From Bacillota bacterium (GTDB taxonomy: Bacteria > Bacillota > UBA4882 > UBA8346): DNA of 64,000 nt. Both the position numbers and the translations under genes were made by a program. Positions 1-8,391 of this stretch are shown one piece after another. The DNA is taken from positions 1 through 64,000 of the forward strand of contig JAEYGI010000002.1 in NCBI GenBank assembly GCA_023402395.1, given 5' to 3'. Below the pieces are notes generated by a model. That model saw nothing but the letters and a program-made list of their open reading frames with translations, searched no databases and had not been told where the DNA came from. How positions within the stretch are numbered: the first letter of the stretch is position 1; each line of letters opens with the position of its first letter.

Positions 1-406
1 TGGCAGCTGATCATTTCCAAACTTGCCATCCGCTTTGGTGATCGTGTTAATCTTTTCTTATCTTAATTAATTCTTTTCGTAATCTTATTTTATTTGGTGT
101 TTACACAAATATTTTGACAGACCCCCGGATCAGTTGGAGCGGCACTCCGATCAGTTGAAGCTCCGCTTCGATCATCTCTACCAACTCCTGCTTCAACTGT
201 AGCAACCCTCGCTTCTACTGATCCAGAAGCCGGATCAACTGTAGCCACTCCCGCTCCAATTGTTCCAAGTTTGATTTTACTCCCGCATCAGGTTGAGATC
301 CTGCGGAAACCCAAATTTCAAATTTATAGAGCTTACCCGGGGGATATTATGTATAAAGTCCATACTCTATTTCCGAATACTCTCATAAAAACTTATCCTA
401 TCACAA
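1..406. other. Intergenic region at left edge
   Basis: I see no intact gene here. It holds the first 21-bp periodic array (121-267), annotated separately, followed by AT-rich sequence. The decayed SUKH gene on the minus strand ends at 407. A short open plus-strand frame at 271-510 lies antisense to that gene's 3' end and has no ribosome binding site, so I leave it out. Confidence 0.6.
121..267. repeat. 21-bp periodic degenerate array A (7 units)
   Basis: Cut into 21-base blocks starting at 121, the sequence gives seven consecutive units. Most carry GATCA or a variant starting near block position 8, followed by TTGA/CTGT and a purine-rich end. Units differ from one another at many positions but keep the 21-base phase exactly. 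The phase fades in the next block (268-288). The same period and core recur in three other intergenic regions of this window. Confidence 0.8.
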
Positions 407-901
407 TTAAATGCGAACTTTATAAGCATCACCCAAATCAGTATGGTTATTATCTTTCCAAAAAAAGTAATCCCCTTTGTAATCAAATAAATTCTGTAAG
501 AACTGGGTAAAAGACAAAGCGACTATAGGACAGTTACCGGCTATCGCATGAGAATACTCAAAACTTTCCTAACACCTGCCTAACCGCTCCGGCGCTAAAT
601 CAATTGAAATATAGTTCCCATCAAGCGCATCGGCAATGAGGTACCAAGAAGACGAAAGATCATCAGAACAACTCTCCCCAATCAATTCAAGGTTGGCCGG
701 TTTGACTTCCATAGGAGAGAGGATATTAATAGGAAATCCTCCGTTTTCAATATAACATGATACTCCTCCGCACAGTCTATAAAACGCCTGCAGATCATCC
801 GGTAGAACATGTCCGTCTAAAATACTCGGTTGCCCATTCGGCTTCTTGGCTTCATAGTTCGAATCCTTACTCATTTGAATAATTAATCTTTCAATATCCA
901 T
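407..901 (-). pseudogene. SUKH (SMI1/KNR4) protein gene interrupted by an in-frame TAG
   Basis: The intact part is 110 residues from ATG at 901 (GGAG ribosome site 7 bases upstream) and contains the SUKH signature LPDDLQAFYRLCGG. Reading stops at TAG, 569-571, directly after ...APERLGRC. The same frame then continues for 53 more sense codons to TAA at 407-409, starting ESFEYSHAIAGNCPIVALSF and ending GDAYKVRI. That is the normal SUKH C-terminal half, where GRC is usually followed by Tyr and then (D/E)SF, so a Tyr codon (TAT/TAC) has probably become TAG. SUKH proteins commonly act as immunity proteins against polymorphic nuclease toxins. It could be a recent pseudogene, a readthrough gene or a sequencing error. 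Confidence 0.85.
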
Positions 902-941
902 TTTTATACTCCATATTTATAAGGCAATCAGTCTTTATAAA

Positions 942-1172
942 CTAAATTTTCACGAGAAAAACTCCTTGCGCTTCGCCCACAAGATTGTTGTAAGTTACAT
1001 CGTATCCTTTCGATTGAATGATCTCAATAATCTTGTTGTTATCATAATCCTTGAACAATTCTTTGATCGAAATTTGATGTTTCGTTGACAAAGCGATATA
1101 CTGATCAACAATATTCATCTCGCGCAATATTTCAATTATTGCTGACTTTTCCACTTTCATTCCTCCGGTCAT
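942..1172 (-). CDS. Small protein of unknown function
   Basis: This is a 76-residue soluble protein (72 if it starts at the second Met, MKVEKSA). The GGAGGA motif lies almost on top of the second ATG, and the first ATG has no clear ribosome site, so the start is uncertain. I do not recognise a family. It has an N-terminal helical half, a middle rich in Asp/Asn/Lys, and ends with a beta-like GVFLVKI. It lies 40 bases upstream of the broken SUKH gene and within a run of immunity-type genes on the same strand, which suggests but does not show a similar role. Confidence 0.55.
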   Translation of the reverse strand: MTGGMKVEKSAIIEILREMNIVDQYIALSTKHQISIKELFKDYDNNKIIEIIQSKGYDVTYNNLVGEAQGVFLVKI

Positions 1173-1229
1173 CTTGAAAGCTTAATTCCCAATAATACTG
1201 CTGCAATCTCCTTTCCCCCCTTCAATGGC

Positions 1230-1694
1230 CTATGTAAACAGATGCCTATTCTTACTCATCCATTCTTTAATTAACTCCTCGCAGCCATATAAGCCGCATT
1301 CCTCGCTGTCAAAAAACTTCCCGATTTCATCAAAGCGTCTTCCTTCAGCTTCCTCTAGGTCAAAAGGATCTAACTGATTATACTCTTCACTGGTTACCAA
1401 TCTTCTACGGCAATAAATATCCAGCGCTTCCCTAAAATGTCGTGCCGCCTGATCCAGGCCCAACTCGGAAAACCAACGAATAACATCTTTACATTCTTCC
1501 AGTGAAAATGCTTGATAAAACAGATCCCCAAACCCATCCATATCTTTGGATGCCATAAAACGATAATAAAAATCGATTAACCTTTCGCCTTTGGAAAGCC
1601 CGGCGCTGGAATTGCGTTTTTTATCCAAATAATCACATAGTTCATTGATAAATGTCACTGCATCATCAATCTCAAAAATTTCTTTGATTTTCAT
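1230..1694 (-). CDS. DUF4375-like protein, candidate immunity protein
   Basis: This is a 154-residue acidic cytoplasmic protein. A good ribosome site (AAAGGA, about 8 bases before ATG) supports the start at 1694. The segment GFGDLFYQAFSLEECKDV, followed by a helix with repeated Ala/Arg, resembles the DUF4375/DMP19 fold, whose members often occur among immunity genes. The assignment rests on pattern resemblance only. It is separated from its SUKH neighbour by under 50 bases and is read in the same direction, so the two may share a transcript. Confidence 0.6.
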   Translation of the reverse strand: MKIKEIFEIDDAVTFINELCDYLDKKRNSSAGLSKGERLIDFYYRFMASKDMDGFGDLFYQAFSLEECKDVIRWFSELGLDQAARHFREALDIYCRRRLVTSEEYNQLDPFDLEEAEGRRFDEIGKFFDSEECGLYGCEELIKEWMSKNRHLFT

Positions 1695-1742
1695 AGTGTT
1701 TGTCCTTTTATAGGTTTGAAAATGGCGAAAACTAGTTCGTCA

Positions 1743-2219
1743 TCAGGTCGATATCTTACCGGAAAACCATCCAACCGCCCATTCTTTTAAATTTGAAGCC
1801 ACCTTTATAAATTTATTTTCTGTCGGATAATAAATAAAAATCGACGTGTCCTTAATCTCGGCCTCGAATTTATATCCGAAGCGCTCGCCGCACCCATTAT
1901 CTGCAAAAAATATACATTGATGTAAACATAATCCATCAATCTCTTTTACATAGGCATAATAGGCAAGTGTTTCTGCTACAATCCGACTTACCGGCCAAAT
2001 AATATCGCCAATCGGCATAAACTCATTACAGTTCGGATGTTTCATAAATTCTCCAAGTCCATTGGAATAATGAAGATATTCACTTAATTCACTCGGAAAT
2101 TTCACGCATAATTTATGTTCCGCAGCGCTAATTTCGTTAATTGTCGCGGGGGGAAAGGTTCTTATTTCATTTTCGGATAACCAATTTTTGATTTTTTCAA
2201 CTAAAAAAGGCCATTCCAT
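1743..2219 (-). CDS. SUKH (SMI1/KNR4) family protein
   Basis: This cytoplasmic protein of about 158 residues has the N-terminal SUKH-1 signature ATINEISAAEHKL followed by FPSELSEYLHYSNG, and a later aromatic stretch (CIFFADNGCGERFGY) typical of the family core. AAAGGAGA lies 7 bases before the ATG at 2219, which is a better start than the ATG two codons upstream. SUKH proteins neutralise diverse toxins of contact-dependent and polymorphic toxin systems. No toxin gene is adjacent. Confidence 0.8.
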   Translation of the reverse strand: MEWPFLVEKIKNWLSENEIRTFPPATINEISAAEHKLCVKFPSELSEYLHYSNGLGEFMKHPNCNEFMPIGDIIWPVSRIVAETLAYYAYVKEIDGLCLHQCIFFADNGCGERFGYKFEAEIKDTSIFIYYPTENKFIKVASNLKEWAVGWFSGKIST

Positions 2220-2317
2220 ACCCATTCTCCTTTACTCCGGCCACATTAGATATCAACTAACCGCGAACTCCGAAGAATGTGATCCCTTTCTTTCCATCCT
2301 TAGGGAGAGTTTTTATA

Positions 2318-2734
2318 TTAAAAAATCTCCGTAGTCCAATTTATGTCATTGCTCAATTTGTCTTCTTCAAACCAGAATTTCACCGCTTCAAGTGCTTTTT
2401 CGGCAGGTACCAAATATTTATTTGGCAGTTCGGTATAATCGGTATAATCACCGAAGAAGAAGACCGTTGTTCCGGTAGCTTTCATATCGCCCAAGGAGTT
2501 TCGTACATCACCATCTTCGGAAGTGTAAAACAACATCCACTGTTCTTCACCGAGGCCCACCGACATCCGGCCTTCCCCCTCCCGCACCAGGTCTACTGAG
2601 AAAGGAATATGTAATAAGGCTCTATACTCAAGACTTAACTGTTCCATTCTTCGGCATAGGTCTTCAAAAGAGGCGATATTTTCGGTAAAAGTGCCTTTGG
2701 TTGTACCTCCATATAACAACTTTATTGAATTCAC
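2318..2734 (-). CDS. Imm1-family immunity protein
   Basis: This 138-residue protein begins at GTG with GGAGG upstream. It matches the Imm1 layout: an N-terminal strand-loop, a central glycine/aromatic segment (GTTVFFFGDYTDY), and a C-terminal helix AEKALEAVKFWFEE followed by a Trp near the end. Imm1 proteins, including DddI, the antidote of the deaminase toxin DddA, bind and block secreted nucleic-acid-modifying toxins. No cognate toxin is visible nearby, so it may be an orphan immunity gene. Confidence 0.7.
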   Translation of the reverse strand: MNSIKLLYGGTTKGTFTENIASFEDLCRRMEQLSLEYRALLHIPFSVDLVREGEGRMSVGLGEEQWMLFYTSEDGDVRNSLGDMKATGTTVFFFGDYTDYTELPNKYLVPAEKALEAVKFWFEEDKLSNDINWTTEIF

Positions 2735-2767
2735 TGCTTACACCTCCAAGGATAACAACCGGAACGC

Positions 2768-3040
2768 TCAACCATTAAGGGTACCCCAAAACTGCTTCTC
2801 CGTACAAGACTCTCCATTGATATAGAAGTCCCAGTCCATTTAATTGTTATATGTAACGATGTCATCCATTCGCTCTCCAAGATACCGATAAAATAAAGCT
2901 AATGGTTCCGGGAGCTTGTCATTGTTAAAATTTTTATTGTCCGCCGGCTCTTGTCTACCAATAAAGCCTTCTATAAACTCAATCATTTCGTTGAATCGAA
3001 TCTCCCAGTCATTCATATTCTGATCCCCCCCTGTTCCCAT
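2768..3040 (-). pseudogene. Truncated SUKH-like remnant(s)
   Basis: A 66-residue reading frame ends at TAA (2840-2842). It carries LPEPLALFYRYLGERMDDIV, which resembles the start of a SUKH domain, but the rest of the domain is missing. In the same frame, immediately after the stop, an ATG opens a 23-codon stretch (MDWDFYINGE...EKQFWGTLNG) that ends with TGA at 2768. It reads like the N-terminus of another small protein. I interpret this as two truncated genes joined by deletion. It could also be one gene broken by a stop. Confidence 0.5.
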
Positions 3041-3086
3041 TGAGATAAATAGATTGGCATACCCTCGGTTAAATCTTCTATCGTTG

Positions 3087-5207
3087 TTATAAAGCTATCT
3101 TCTCGGAAAAGTCATCCCAGATATCCAATTCCGGGTCAAGCTCCAGCAACTTTTTCAGGCAAGCAGTGCCTTCCACGGTATGGCCCAGCATGATCAAGCA
3201 CTTCCCTTTATATTCCAAGCCCCATGTCTCCTCAGGTTCGATGGCTAACACCCGATCACAACAGGCCACCGCCTCTTCATATCTCCCCTGATGATACAGG
3301 GTACGACCTTGACTGCTATGAAATGACGATTCTTTCGGGTCAAGTTTCATCGCGTGTCCGAAAGCTTCCACCGCCTCACTGTAGCGGCCAAACTTGTCCC
3401 AAACCATTCCCTTGTAATACCATGCCAGAGATAGCTCTTCATCATTCTCCTTCTTTTTGGGATCGAGTTCTAGTGCCTTGTCACAACAAGATACAGCTTC
3501 TTCGTAATATTTTAAGTAATAGAGGGAGATCCCCTTTCCAAGCCAAGGAAAAAAATTCTCATCAGGGGATATCTCCAGAGCGCGATTCAAACATATCAGG
3601 GCCGATTCGTAGCTTTTCATTAAAATTAACGCTCTTCCCTTTTCAGACCACAGCTCCCAACGATTTGGACAATATTCCAAAGCCCGGTCGTAATGGGGCA
3701 ATACTCGTTTCCAACCTTCCAATCTCCCCTGAACTCTTAACTTACGAGACCAAGCCTCCACATGATGAGGATTAATATCCAAGGCCCGTTCGCAAGCAGA
3801 AATAGCTTCCTCATACCTTTCCAGGTAATACAAAGCACGGCCCCTTCTATTCCACGTTTCATCATCTGCCGGATTTAATTCCAATGCGCGGTCAAGGCAG
3901 TCCACCGCCTCCCCGTAGCGTTCCAATTCAATCAGACTATACGCTTTTGAGCGCCAGGCGGTGAAATAATCAGGCTCCAATGAGACTGCTTTATCAAAGG
4001 ATTCGAGTGCCTCAAGGTGGCGTTCCAGATGGCTAAGTGAAAGTCCTTTATTGAGCCAGCAGTTAGCAACATCCGGATCGGTTTTTAGGGAACGATTGTA
4101 GCAGTCCAATGCTTTATTGAAACGCTTCAAAGTGGAGAGGGAAATACCAGCCGAGAATAGTTCTCCGGCGTCCAGTTTATAAGAACTGAAGTCCAAAACC
4201 GGCGGCACTCCGGTAAGCTGATAACACCAGCCCGCCAAAACTTCTACAATCTCATCCCAATCGCGCGGGCGGCAGTCCGGATCTTTTTCCAGACATTTCA
4301 GGACAAAATCCTCCAATCCGGCTGGAATCCCTGACTTTAATTGGCACGGCGCCACCGGGAATTGCATTAGGTGTACATACCGCCATTCATCTACCGTGGA
4401 AGCAGTAAACATCCGGTGCCCGGTCAGTATCTCATAGAGAATGCATCCGAAAGCGTAAATATCGCTTCGAATGGTTACGGCTTCCTTTCGCCATTGTTCC
4501 GGAGCCATATAGGCCGGGGTTCCCGCATCGGAACCGGCGGCATGAACCAGGCCAAAATCGGTGATATAGGGTTGGGCATATTCATCCATCAGAATATTGG
4601 CCGGCTTTAAATCCCGATGAACGAGTCCTGTCACTTTACTGTGGGCGTATTGCATCCCCTGGGCAATTTTCAGCGCCATCTCCACCCCGATCGCCAGGGT
4701 TAACTTGGAACTCCCCAGCCAGCTTCGCAAGTCATTACCCTGGGGGTTGCTAATGTATTCGGTGAGTACAAAAGGTTGATTTTCATATTCCTCTACGCTA
4801 TAAGCCCTTACAATATAAGGATGTTTTTCAAGACTGACCCAAAGAGCGGCTTCCTCCCTGAAGAGCTCCAACAATTTCTTATCAAACCGGTATTTTTTTT
4901 GAATGGTCTTTAAGGCCCGGGGAAGTTCCGTTTGATGATCATAGGTCCCATAGATCACTCCCCAAGCGCCCCGATGGATTGCCAGCACTTCGTAACGATC
5001 GTCGATATAGTCGCCGGTCCGGTAGAGTTCCTGTTCTCCCTCGGCTACTGCCGGTATTACTTGTGGTTGAGCCGCCAGGATCGTGTGGTAACCTTCCGTA
5101 ACTATGGCTAATGTTGTTTTATCCGCGTCCAGCCTGGTTTGAAAGGCCTCACTTGCCAGGCACGTCTGCTCCCCAAGGGAAGGGGAGGCATTGTTCTTTA
5201 GTTGCAT
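3087..5207 (-). CDS. Ser/Thr protein kinase with C-terminal TPR repeats (copy 1)
   Basis: This Hanks-type kinase has about 706 residues. The start at 5207 is chosen because GAGGAG precedes it and the two paralogues also begin MQ(L/P)KN. The order is: an N-terminal tail with a conserved SLGEQTCLAS motif; a kinase domain (about 65-335) with the invariant Lys in RALK, HRDLKPAN, DFG and APE motifs all present; then about ten TPR units of about 34 residues. The phosphate-binding loop reads IHRGAWGVIYG, so the first glycine of GxGxxG is replaced by His. No transmembrane segment is seen, so it is probably cytosolic. It likely phosphorylates partners scaffolded by the TPRs. An FHA protein encoded at 8392-8850 is a plausible reader. 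Confidence 0.88.
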   Translation of the reverse strand: MQLKNNASPSLGEQTCLASEAFQTRLDADKTTLAIVTEGYHTILAAQPQVIPAVAEGEQELYRTGDYIDDRYEVLAIHRGAWGVIYGTYDHQTELPRALKTIQKKYRFDKKLLELFREEAALWVSLEKHPYIVRAYSVEEYENQPFVLTEYISNPQGNDLRSWLGSSKLTLAIGVEMALKIAQGMQYAHSKVTGLVHRDLKPANILMDEYAQPYITDFGLVHAAGSDAGTPAYMAPEQWRKEAVTIRSDIYAFGCILYEILTGHRMFTASTVDEWRYVHLMQFPVAPCQLKSGIPAGLEDFVLKCLEKDPDCRPRDWDEIVEVLAGWCYQLTGVPPVLDFSSYKLDAGELFSAGISLSTLKRFNKALDCYNRSLKTDPDVANCWLNKGLSLSHLERHLEALESFDKAVSLEPDYFTAWRSKAYSLIELERYGEAVDCLDRALELNPADDETWNRRGRALYYLERYEEAISACERALDINPHHVEAWSRKLRVQGRLEGWKRVLPHYDRALEYCPNRWELWSEKGRALILMKSYESALICLNRALEISPDENFFPWLGKGISLYYLKYYEEAVSCCDKALELDPKKKENDEELSLAWYYKGMVWDKFGRYSEAVEAFGHAMKLDPKESSFHSSQGRTLYHQGRYEEAVACCDRVLAIEPEETWGLEYKGKCLIMLGHTVEGTACLKKLLELDPELDIWDDFSEKIAL

Positions 5208-5276
5208 CGTGGTATGCTCCTCAATGTTAATCATCTCGCAACGATTGACAGGATATATTTCACACTACATCATTCA

Positions 5277-5927
5277 TCATTTACATGTATTCGGCCGATC
5301 ATTCGCAATGATATCGTTGATGTTATAGGCATCAAACTTGTCCAACAGCTTTTTAAAGCCATTTTTCAATTGAAAATCCATTTCTTCTCGGTAGATCGGG
5401 ACAACCACTAAAAAATGGATCGACTTTTCCTCGTTGATCTTTAACTCAAAAAAAGCTTCTGCTTCACGGATGGGCGGAAGTAATAACATGCAACAAAATT
5501 CAGTATTATCGGCAAAAGGAGTGGCCGGTTCTCCGTTGGGAATCGTATCGCCCCAGCAGAACCAGGTATTGTTTTCATGAGGGAACCTGCCCAGCTTTTT
5601 TAACCATCCCACCGGCCAATAATCCGCAAAATCCTTGATGGATTCTTTGGTAACCGGCCAATAGAGCATCAATTCCGTATACTTCCACATGGGTTGATCT
5701 TCCGGCACTTCGGTCGGTTGCCCGCTCATTCCCAAAGTAATAATGGTATGATAGGGCCGTTGAGGATTGGCACAAATCGTATACAAGTCTAAGTTGATGG
5801 TGCTGGGCATGGTATCTATACCGATATACGAAGGCTTACCGATATATCGTTCAATATGTTTACGGATTTTGTCCAGTTCATCGGTTTGCGCAGCCGCCGA
5901 ATCCCAAAGATCGCTTTGATCTGCCAT
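5277..5927 (-). CDS. Suppressor-of-fused (SUFU) domain protein
   Basis: This protein of about 216 residues is a SUFU-domain protein (PF05076). Visible family motifs are YHTIITLGMSGQP, ELMLYWP, the RFPHENNTWFCWGDTIPNG segment, and FADNTEFCCMLLLPP. Bacterial SUFU-domain proteins are one of the immunity families found beside polymorphic toxins. GGGAG precedes the ATG at 5927, which I prefer to the GTG five codons upstream. It lies between a hypothetical gene and kinase copy 1 on the same strand. Confidence 0.85.
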   Translation of the reverse strand: MADQSDLWDSAAAQTDELDKIRKHIERYIGKPSYIGIDTMPSTINLDLYTICANPQRPYHTIITLGMSGQPTEVPEDQPMWKYTELMLYWPVTKESIKDFADYWPVGWLKKLGRFPHENNTWFCWGDTIPNGEPATPFADNTEFCCMLLLPPIREAEAFFELKINEEKSIHFLVVVPIYREEMDFQLKNGFKKLLDKFDAYNINDIIANDRPNTCK

Positions 5928-5953
5928 CTTCAAAACTCCCACTATTTATATTA

Positions 5954-6439
5954 TTAGTATATAAGTAGATTTCCATCAGGCCATTTTCCTTTCCAGCCAC
6001 AAGGAAAGTGACCGGCTTCATACACTTTTAGCAATTCGGTATAGAAACCGGGTTTTACATACGGACTATAAACATGCTCCATCATGGTGGCTAGTATATC
6101 CCATCGGACACTGTGCAAAACGGCTATATCAAGTTGGTGGCGGTTCACGAATTCCGTAATCACCGGTGTCACCCCTGCATTCAACAATTCTTTGGCCTGA
6201 TCGGTGATCTCATTCCATAGTTGATCCTTGTCCCGCCAATTTTCATGCAAGGCAACAGTTAAAATATTTCTGGCTTCGATTTGGACATTTTCCCAAACGG
6301 TACTCTTACACTTTTTAACTGCCGTTTCCCAATCTTTCACTGGCTCGTAGTTAATGCCGGTATCGTTCATTTCCTTGCCGCAATTGGAAAACCAATTGAT
6401 TTTGACAATCCGTTGGTAGGTATCTTGAAGTGACTCCAT
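5954..6439 (-). CDS. Conserved hypothetical protein, candidate immunity gene
   Basis: This is a 161-residue soluble, mostly helical protein. AAGGAG lies 6 bases upstream of ATG 6439. The C-terminal segment GHFPCGWKGKWPDGNLLIY looks like a conserved signature of a small-protein family, but I cannot name it. It lies 26 bases upstream of the SUFU gene and is co-directional, so the two are probably co-transcribed. A function in toxin immunity is inferred from neighbours only. Confidence 0.65.
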   Translation of the reverse strand: MESLQDTYQRIVKINWFSNCGKEMNDTGINYEPVKDWETAVKKCKSTVWENVQIEARNILTVALHENWRDKDQLWNEITDQAKELLNAGVTPVITEFVNRHQLDIAVLHSVRWDILATMMEHVYSPYVKPGFYTELLKVYEAGHFPCGWKGKWPDGNLLIY

Positions 6440-6485
6440 GGTTAGCTCCTTATCACGATTTTCTATTTATTCTCCGAAACGAACT

Positions 6486-6933
6486 TCAATCCGGCACATT
6501 CATTTTTTCTGTCACCAGAAAACCCCCTTTTGCAATGAGTTCACCCAAAACCGCCAAGAATTCGCGGGGTCCGTTCGGCATCACAAGTCGCAATCAACTG
6601 GTCATATTTCGGTCCATAGTTGGGATGAAACACAAATAAATCCGAATCGATGGAATAGGCCAGGACATAGCACTGAGCACGCAAATTCTGAGATAATCCA
6701 GCATCCTCATCCCAAAAATCACTGACTAAAGTCTCGCGCCATTCGGCGGTAGCCTTGAGTACTTCCTCCGGTGCCAATAGGTAGAGGAAAGCATTCAGTT
6801 CCCCGCCGCCGTATTTCATGATAAACTCCTGATATCCTGTTGGTAGAATGGAGCCGACGGCAGCCTTTAGCGTTTCAATCCGGGATATATCCGGCACATT
6901 GGCCGCTTGATTTACAAGGTAGATATTATCTAT
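6486..6933 (-). pseudogene. SUKH protein gene with frameshift and lost start codon
   Basis: The central SUKH part (LPTGYQEFIMKYGGGELNAF) is clear. The C-terminus is shifted: after ...DAERT the zero frame gives a spurious tail, whereas dropping one C in the CCCC run (plus-strand GGGG, 6566-6569) gives REFLAVLGELIAKGGFLV and stops at 6486, a normal SUKH end. At the 5' end the only canonical start (GTG, 6897) has no ribosome site. GAGGAAG stands 7 bases before an in-frame ATA codon (6931-6933), giving ATA-GAT-AAT-ATC, as expected if ATG mutated to ATA. With two independent lesions it is most likely a pseudogene. Confidence 0.75.
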
Positions 6934-6975
6934 AGACTAGCTTCCTCTGTATCGCAGTCTTAATATTCGAAAATA

Positions 6976-7179
6976 TCAAAGATTACTTTTCATTCTGATA
7001 CTGCTTTCTCCAAAGAACAGGTATTGTTTTTGCCATTCATTCTCGTACCAGATTTCATTGTTATCAATATAGCCATTTACTTTTTGATAAGTTTGAACTT
7101 CCAACAAAGACCCGTCAACTCCATAGAAAATAAAATCGTTATATTCCAGTCCATTGACGGTTCTAATGTAATCCAGCAA
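6976..7179 (-). pseudogene. SUKH/YrhA-like gene fragment
   Basis: A 67-residue frame opens at a TTG with no ribosome site. It contains LDYIRTVNGLEYNDFIFYG, the mid-domain motif of SMI1/KNR4 proteins of the YrhA type. The N-terminal third is missing, and a stop lies just upstream in this frame. Another frame upstream (7163-7315) stays open for about 50 codons without a start and ends inside this fragment, perhaps the relic of a second gene. I read this as a deletion derivative of an immunity gene. Confidence 0.5.
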
Positions 7180-7456
7180 TCGGACTCAAATTCGAGAATC
7201 CTTTGATCGCCGGCGCCGGCAAGATGCTTCCTGTTTTGACCTCCATTTTTTCACCATTCTTAAGGCCTGCATATTCATAAGTTTCTTCGGTAGTTAGACC
7301 TTTTAGTCCAATTTGTTATTACTCTGGATCATGATTTTAAGCAAATACAGATGATATAGATGCTGCCGGGGGCATCAGACTGTCCTAAAAGAACGGTCCT
7401 CGGCCCCCAGCAACCTATCTCAAAAAAATTCTTTTGATGGATTCGTCAATATTCAA

Positions 7457-7729
7457 TTATTCCTGTTTAAACTTTCCATCCACGATCAAAACCTTTTTAT
7501 CTGTGGTTACAGTAATCTTTTCACCGGTAGTGAGGTTTGTTATGATATACCCTTTTTTCAATTTGTCGGAATAGGTGGAACTTGAAGCCACGTCCATTTC
7601 CGTTCTGGTATAGGAGTCGGGTTTAATTTCTACCCGGTACTTTTTGGAGTCCTTATTGACCAGATCAGTGGCAAAGGCTTGAACAGACAATACCAACAGG
7701 CATAATACCGCTACGATAATTTTTTTCAT
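7457..7729 (-). CDS. Small secreted protein of unknown function
   Basis: This 90-residue protein has a clear Sec signal peptide: MKK, a hydrophobic core (IIVAVLCLLVLSV), and AFA before the mature part. AAAGGAGC is 7 bases before the ATG. The mature part of about 70 residues is Lys/Thr-rich and beta-like. I recognise no family. It lies in the immunity region but, being exported, is unlikely to be a cytosolic antidote. Confidence 0.7.
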   Translation of the reverse strand: MKKIIVAVLCLLVLSVQAFATDLVNKDSKKYRVEIKPDSYTRTEMDVASSSTYSDKLKKGYIITNLTTGEKITVTTDKKVLIVDGKFKQE

Positions 7730-7896
7730 GTTAATTGCTCCTTTGTTTTTTTGATATTTTTTCTCGGCCTCGGTTACCCTTCATTTGCTGTCTGGGTCCG
7801 GTTCGCGCCATTTATCATGGCGCATGGTAAAGCCCCTACCGCTTACTTAGTTCTCCTGAATTTTCCTGACAATCGCCCCCTTTCAAAGGCTGCAGA

Positions 7897-8379
7897 TTAT
7901 GCATAATTCCATTCTTTTTTCGCGGTAAAATCACCCCACGGATTCTCCCCATTGTATGCGCCTACATACAGTACCCGGTCATTCCTGATGATCCATTGCA
8001 TACCATGTTCTTCTTCCCATTCGCAACCCAATTCCAAGTCAATTACCGGTGTATTTTCGTCTTTGGGCCTGGGAATATTTAAGCCGTTTGGTTGGATAAG
8101 CTTTAGAACATCCCTAATGTTTTCAAACTTTTTCGGCTCTTCGCCAACCATGTCGCAAAAATCATTACAATACCGGATCGAAGCTTCACACAACCGGTCA
8201 ATTATTTCATCGCTGAGGGAGTTTAAATAAGCGGCGCATTTTTCGATATAGCCCATTCCCGCGTCTTTCCAAGAATAAAGTGGAGTGTATTGATTAAAGA
8301 GTTTACAATAAACCTCCCCTTCTTGGCCCTCCTTTACATTTTTAATATTTCGCAACAAAGGCAACTTGCTTTCTTCCAT
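7897..8379 (-). CDS. DUF6985-like protein
   Basis: This 160-residue acidic cytoplasmic protein starts at ATG 8379 behind GGAGGG. The second half carries LELGCEWEEEHGMQWIIRN and VLYVGAYNGENPW, the pattern I associate with DUF6985, a family frequent in immunity and toxin neighbourhoods. It starts 12 bases after the FHA gene ends and is probably the last gene of the kinase-kinase-Clp-FHA operon. The family assignment comes from motif memory and was not searched. Confidence 0.65.
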   Translation of the reverse strand: MEESKLPLLRNIKNVKEGQEGEVYCKLFNQYTPLYSWKDAGMGYIEKCAAYLNSLSDEIIDRLCEASIRYCNDFCDMVGEEPKKFENIRDVLKLIQPNGLNIPRPKDENTPVIDLELGCEWEEEHGMQWIIRNDRVLYVGAYNGENPWGDFTAKKEWNYA

Positions 8380-8391
8380 TTCAATACCCTC

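Noticed and set aside
7361..7420. GC-rich inverted repeat after the small secreted protein gene
   Set aside because: Arms pair imperfectly and no T-run follows, so I could not support a terminator.
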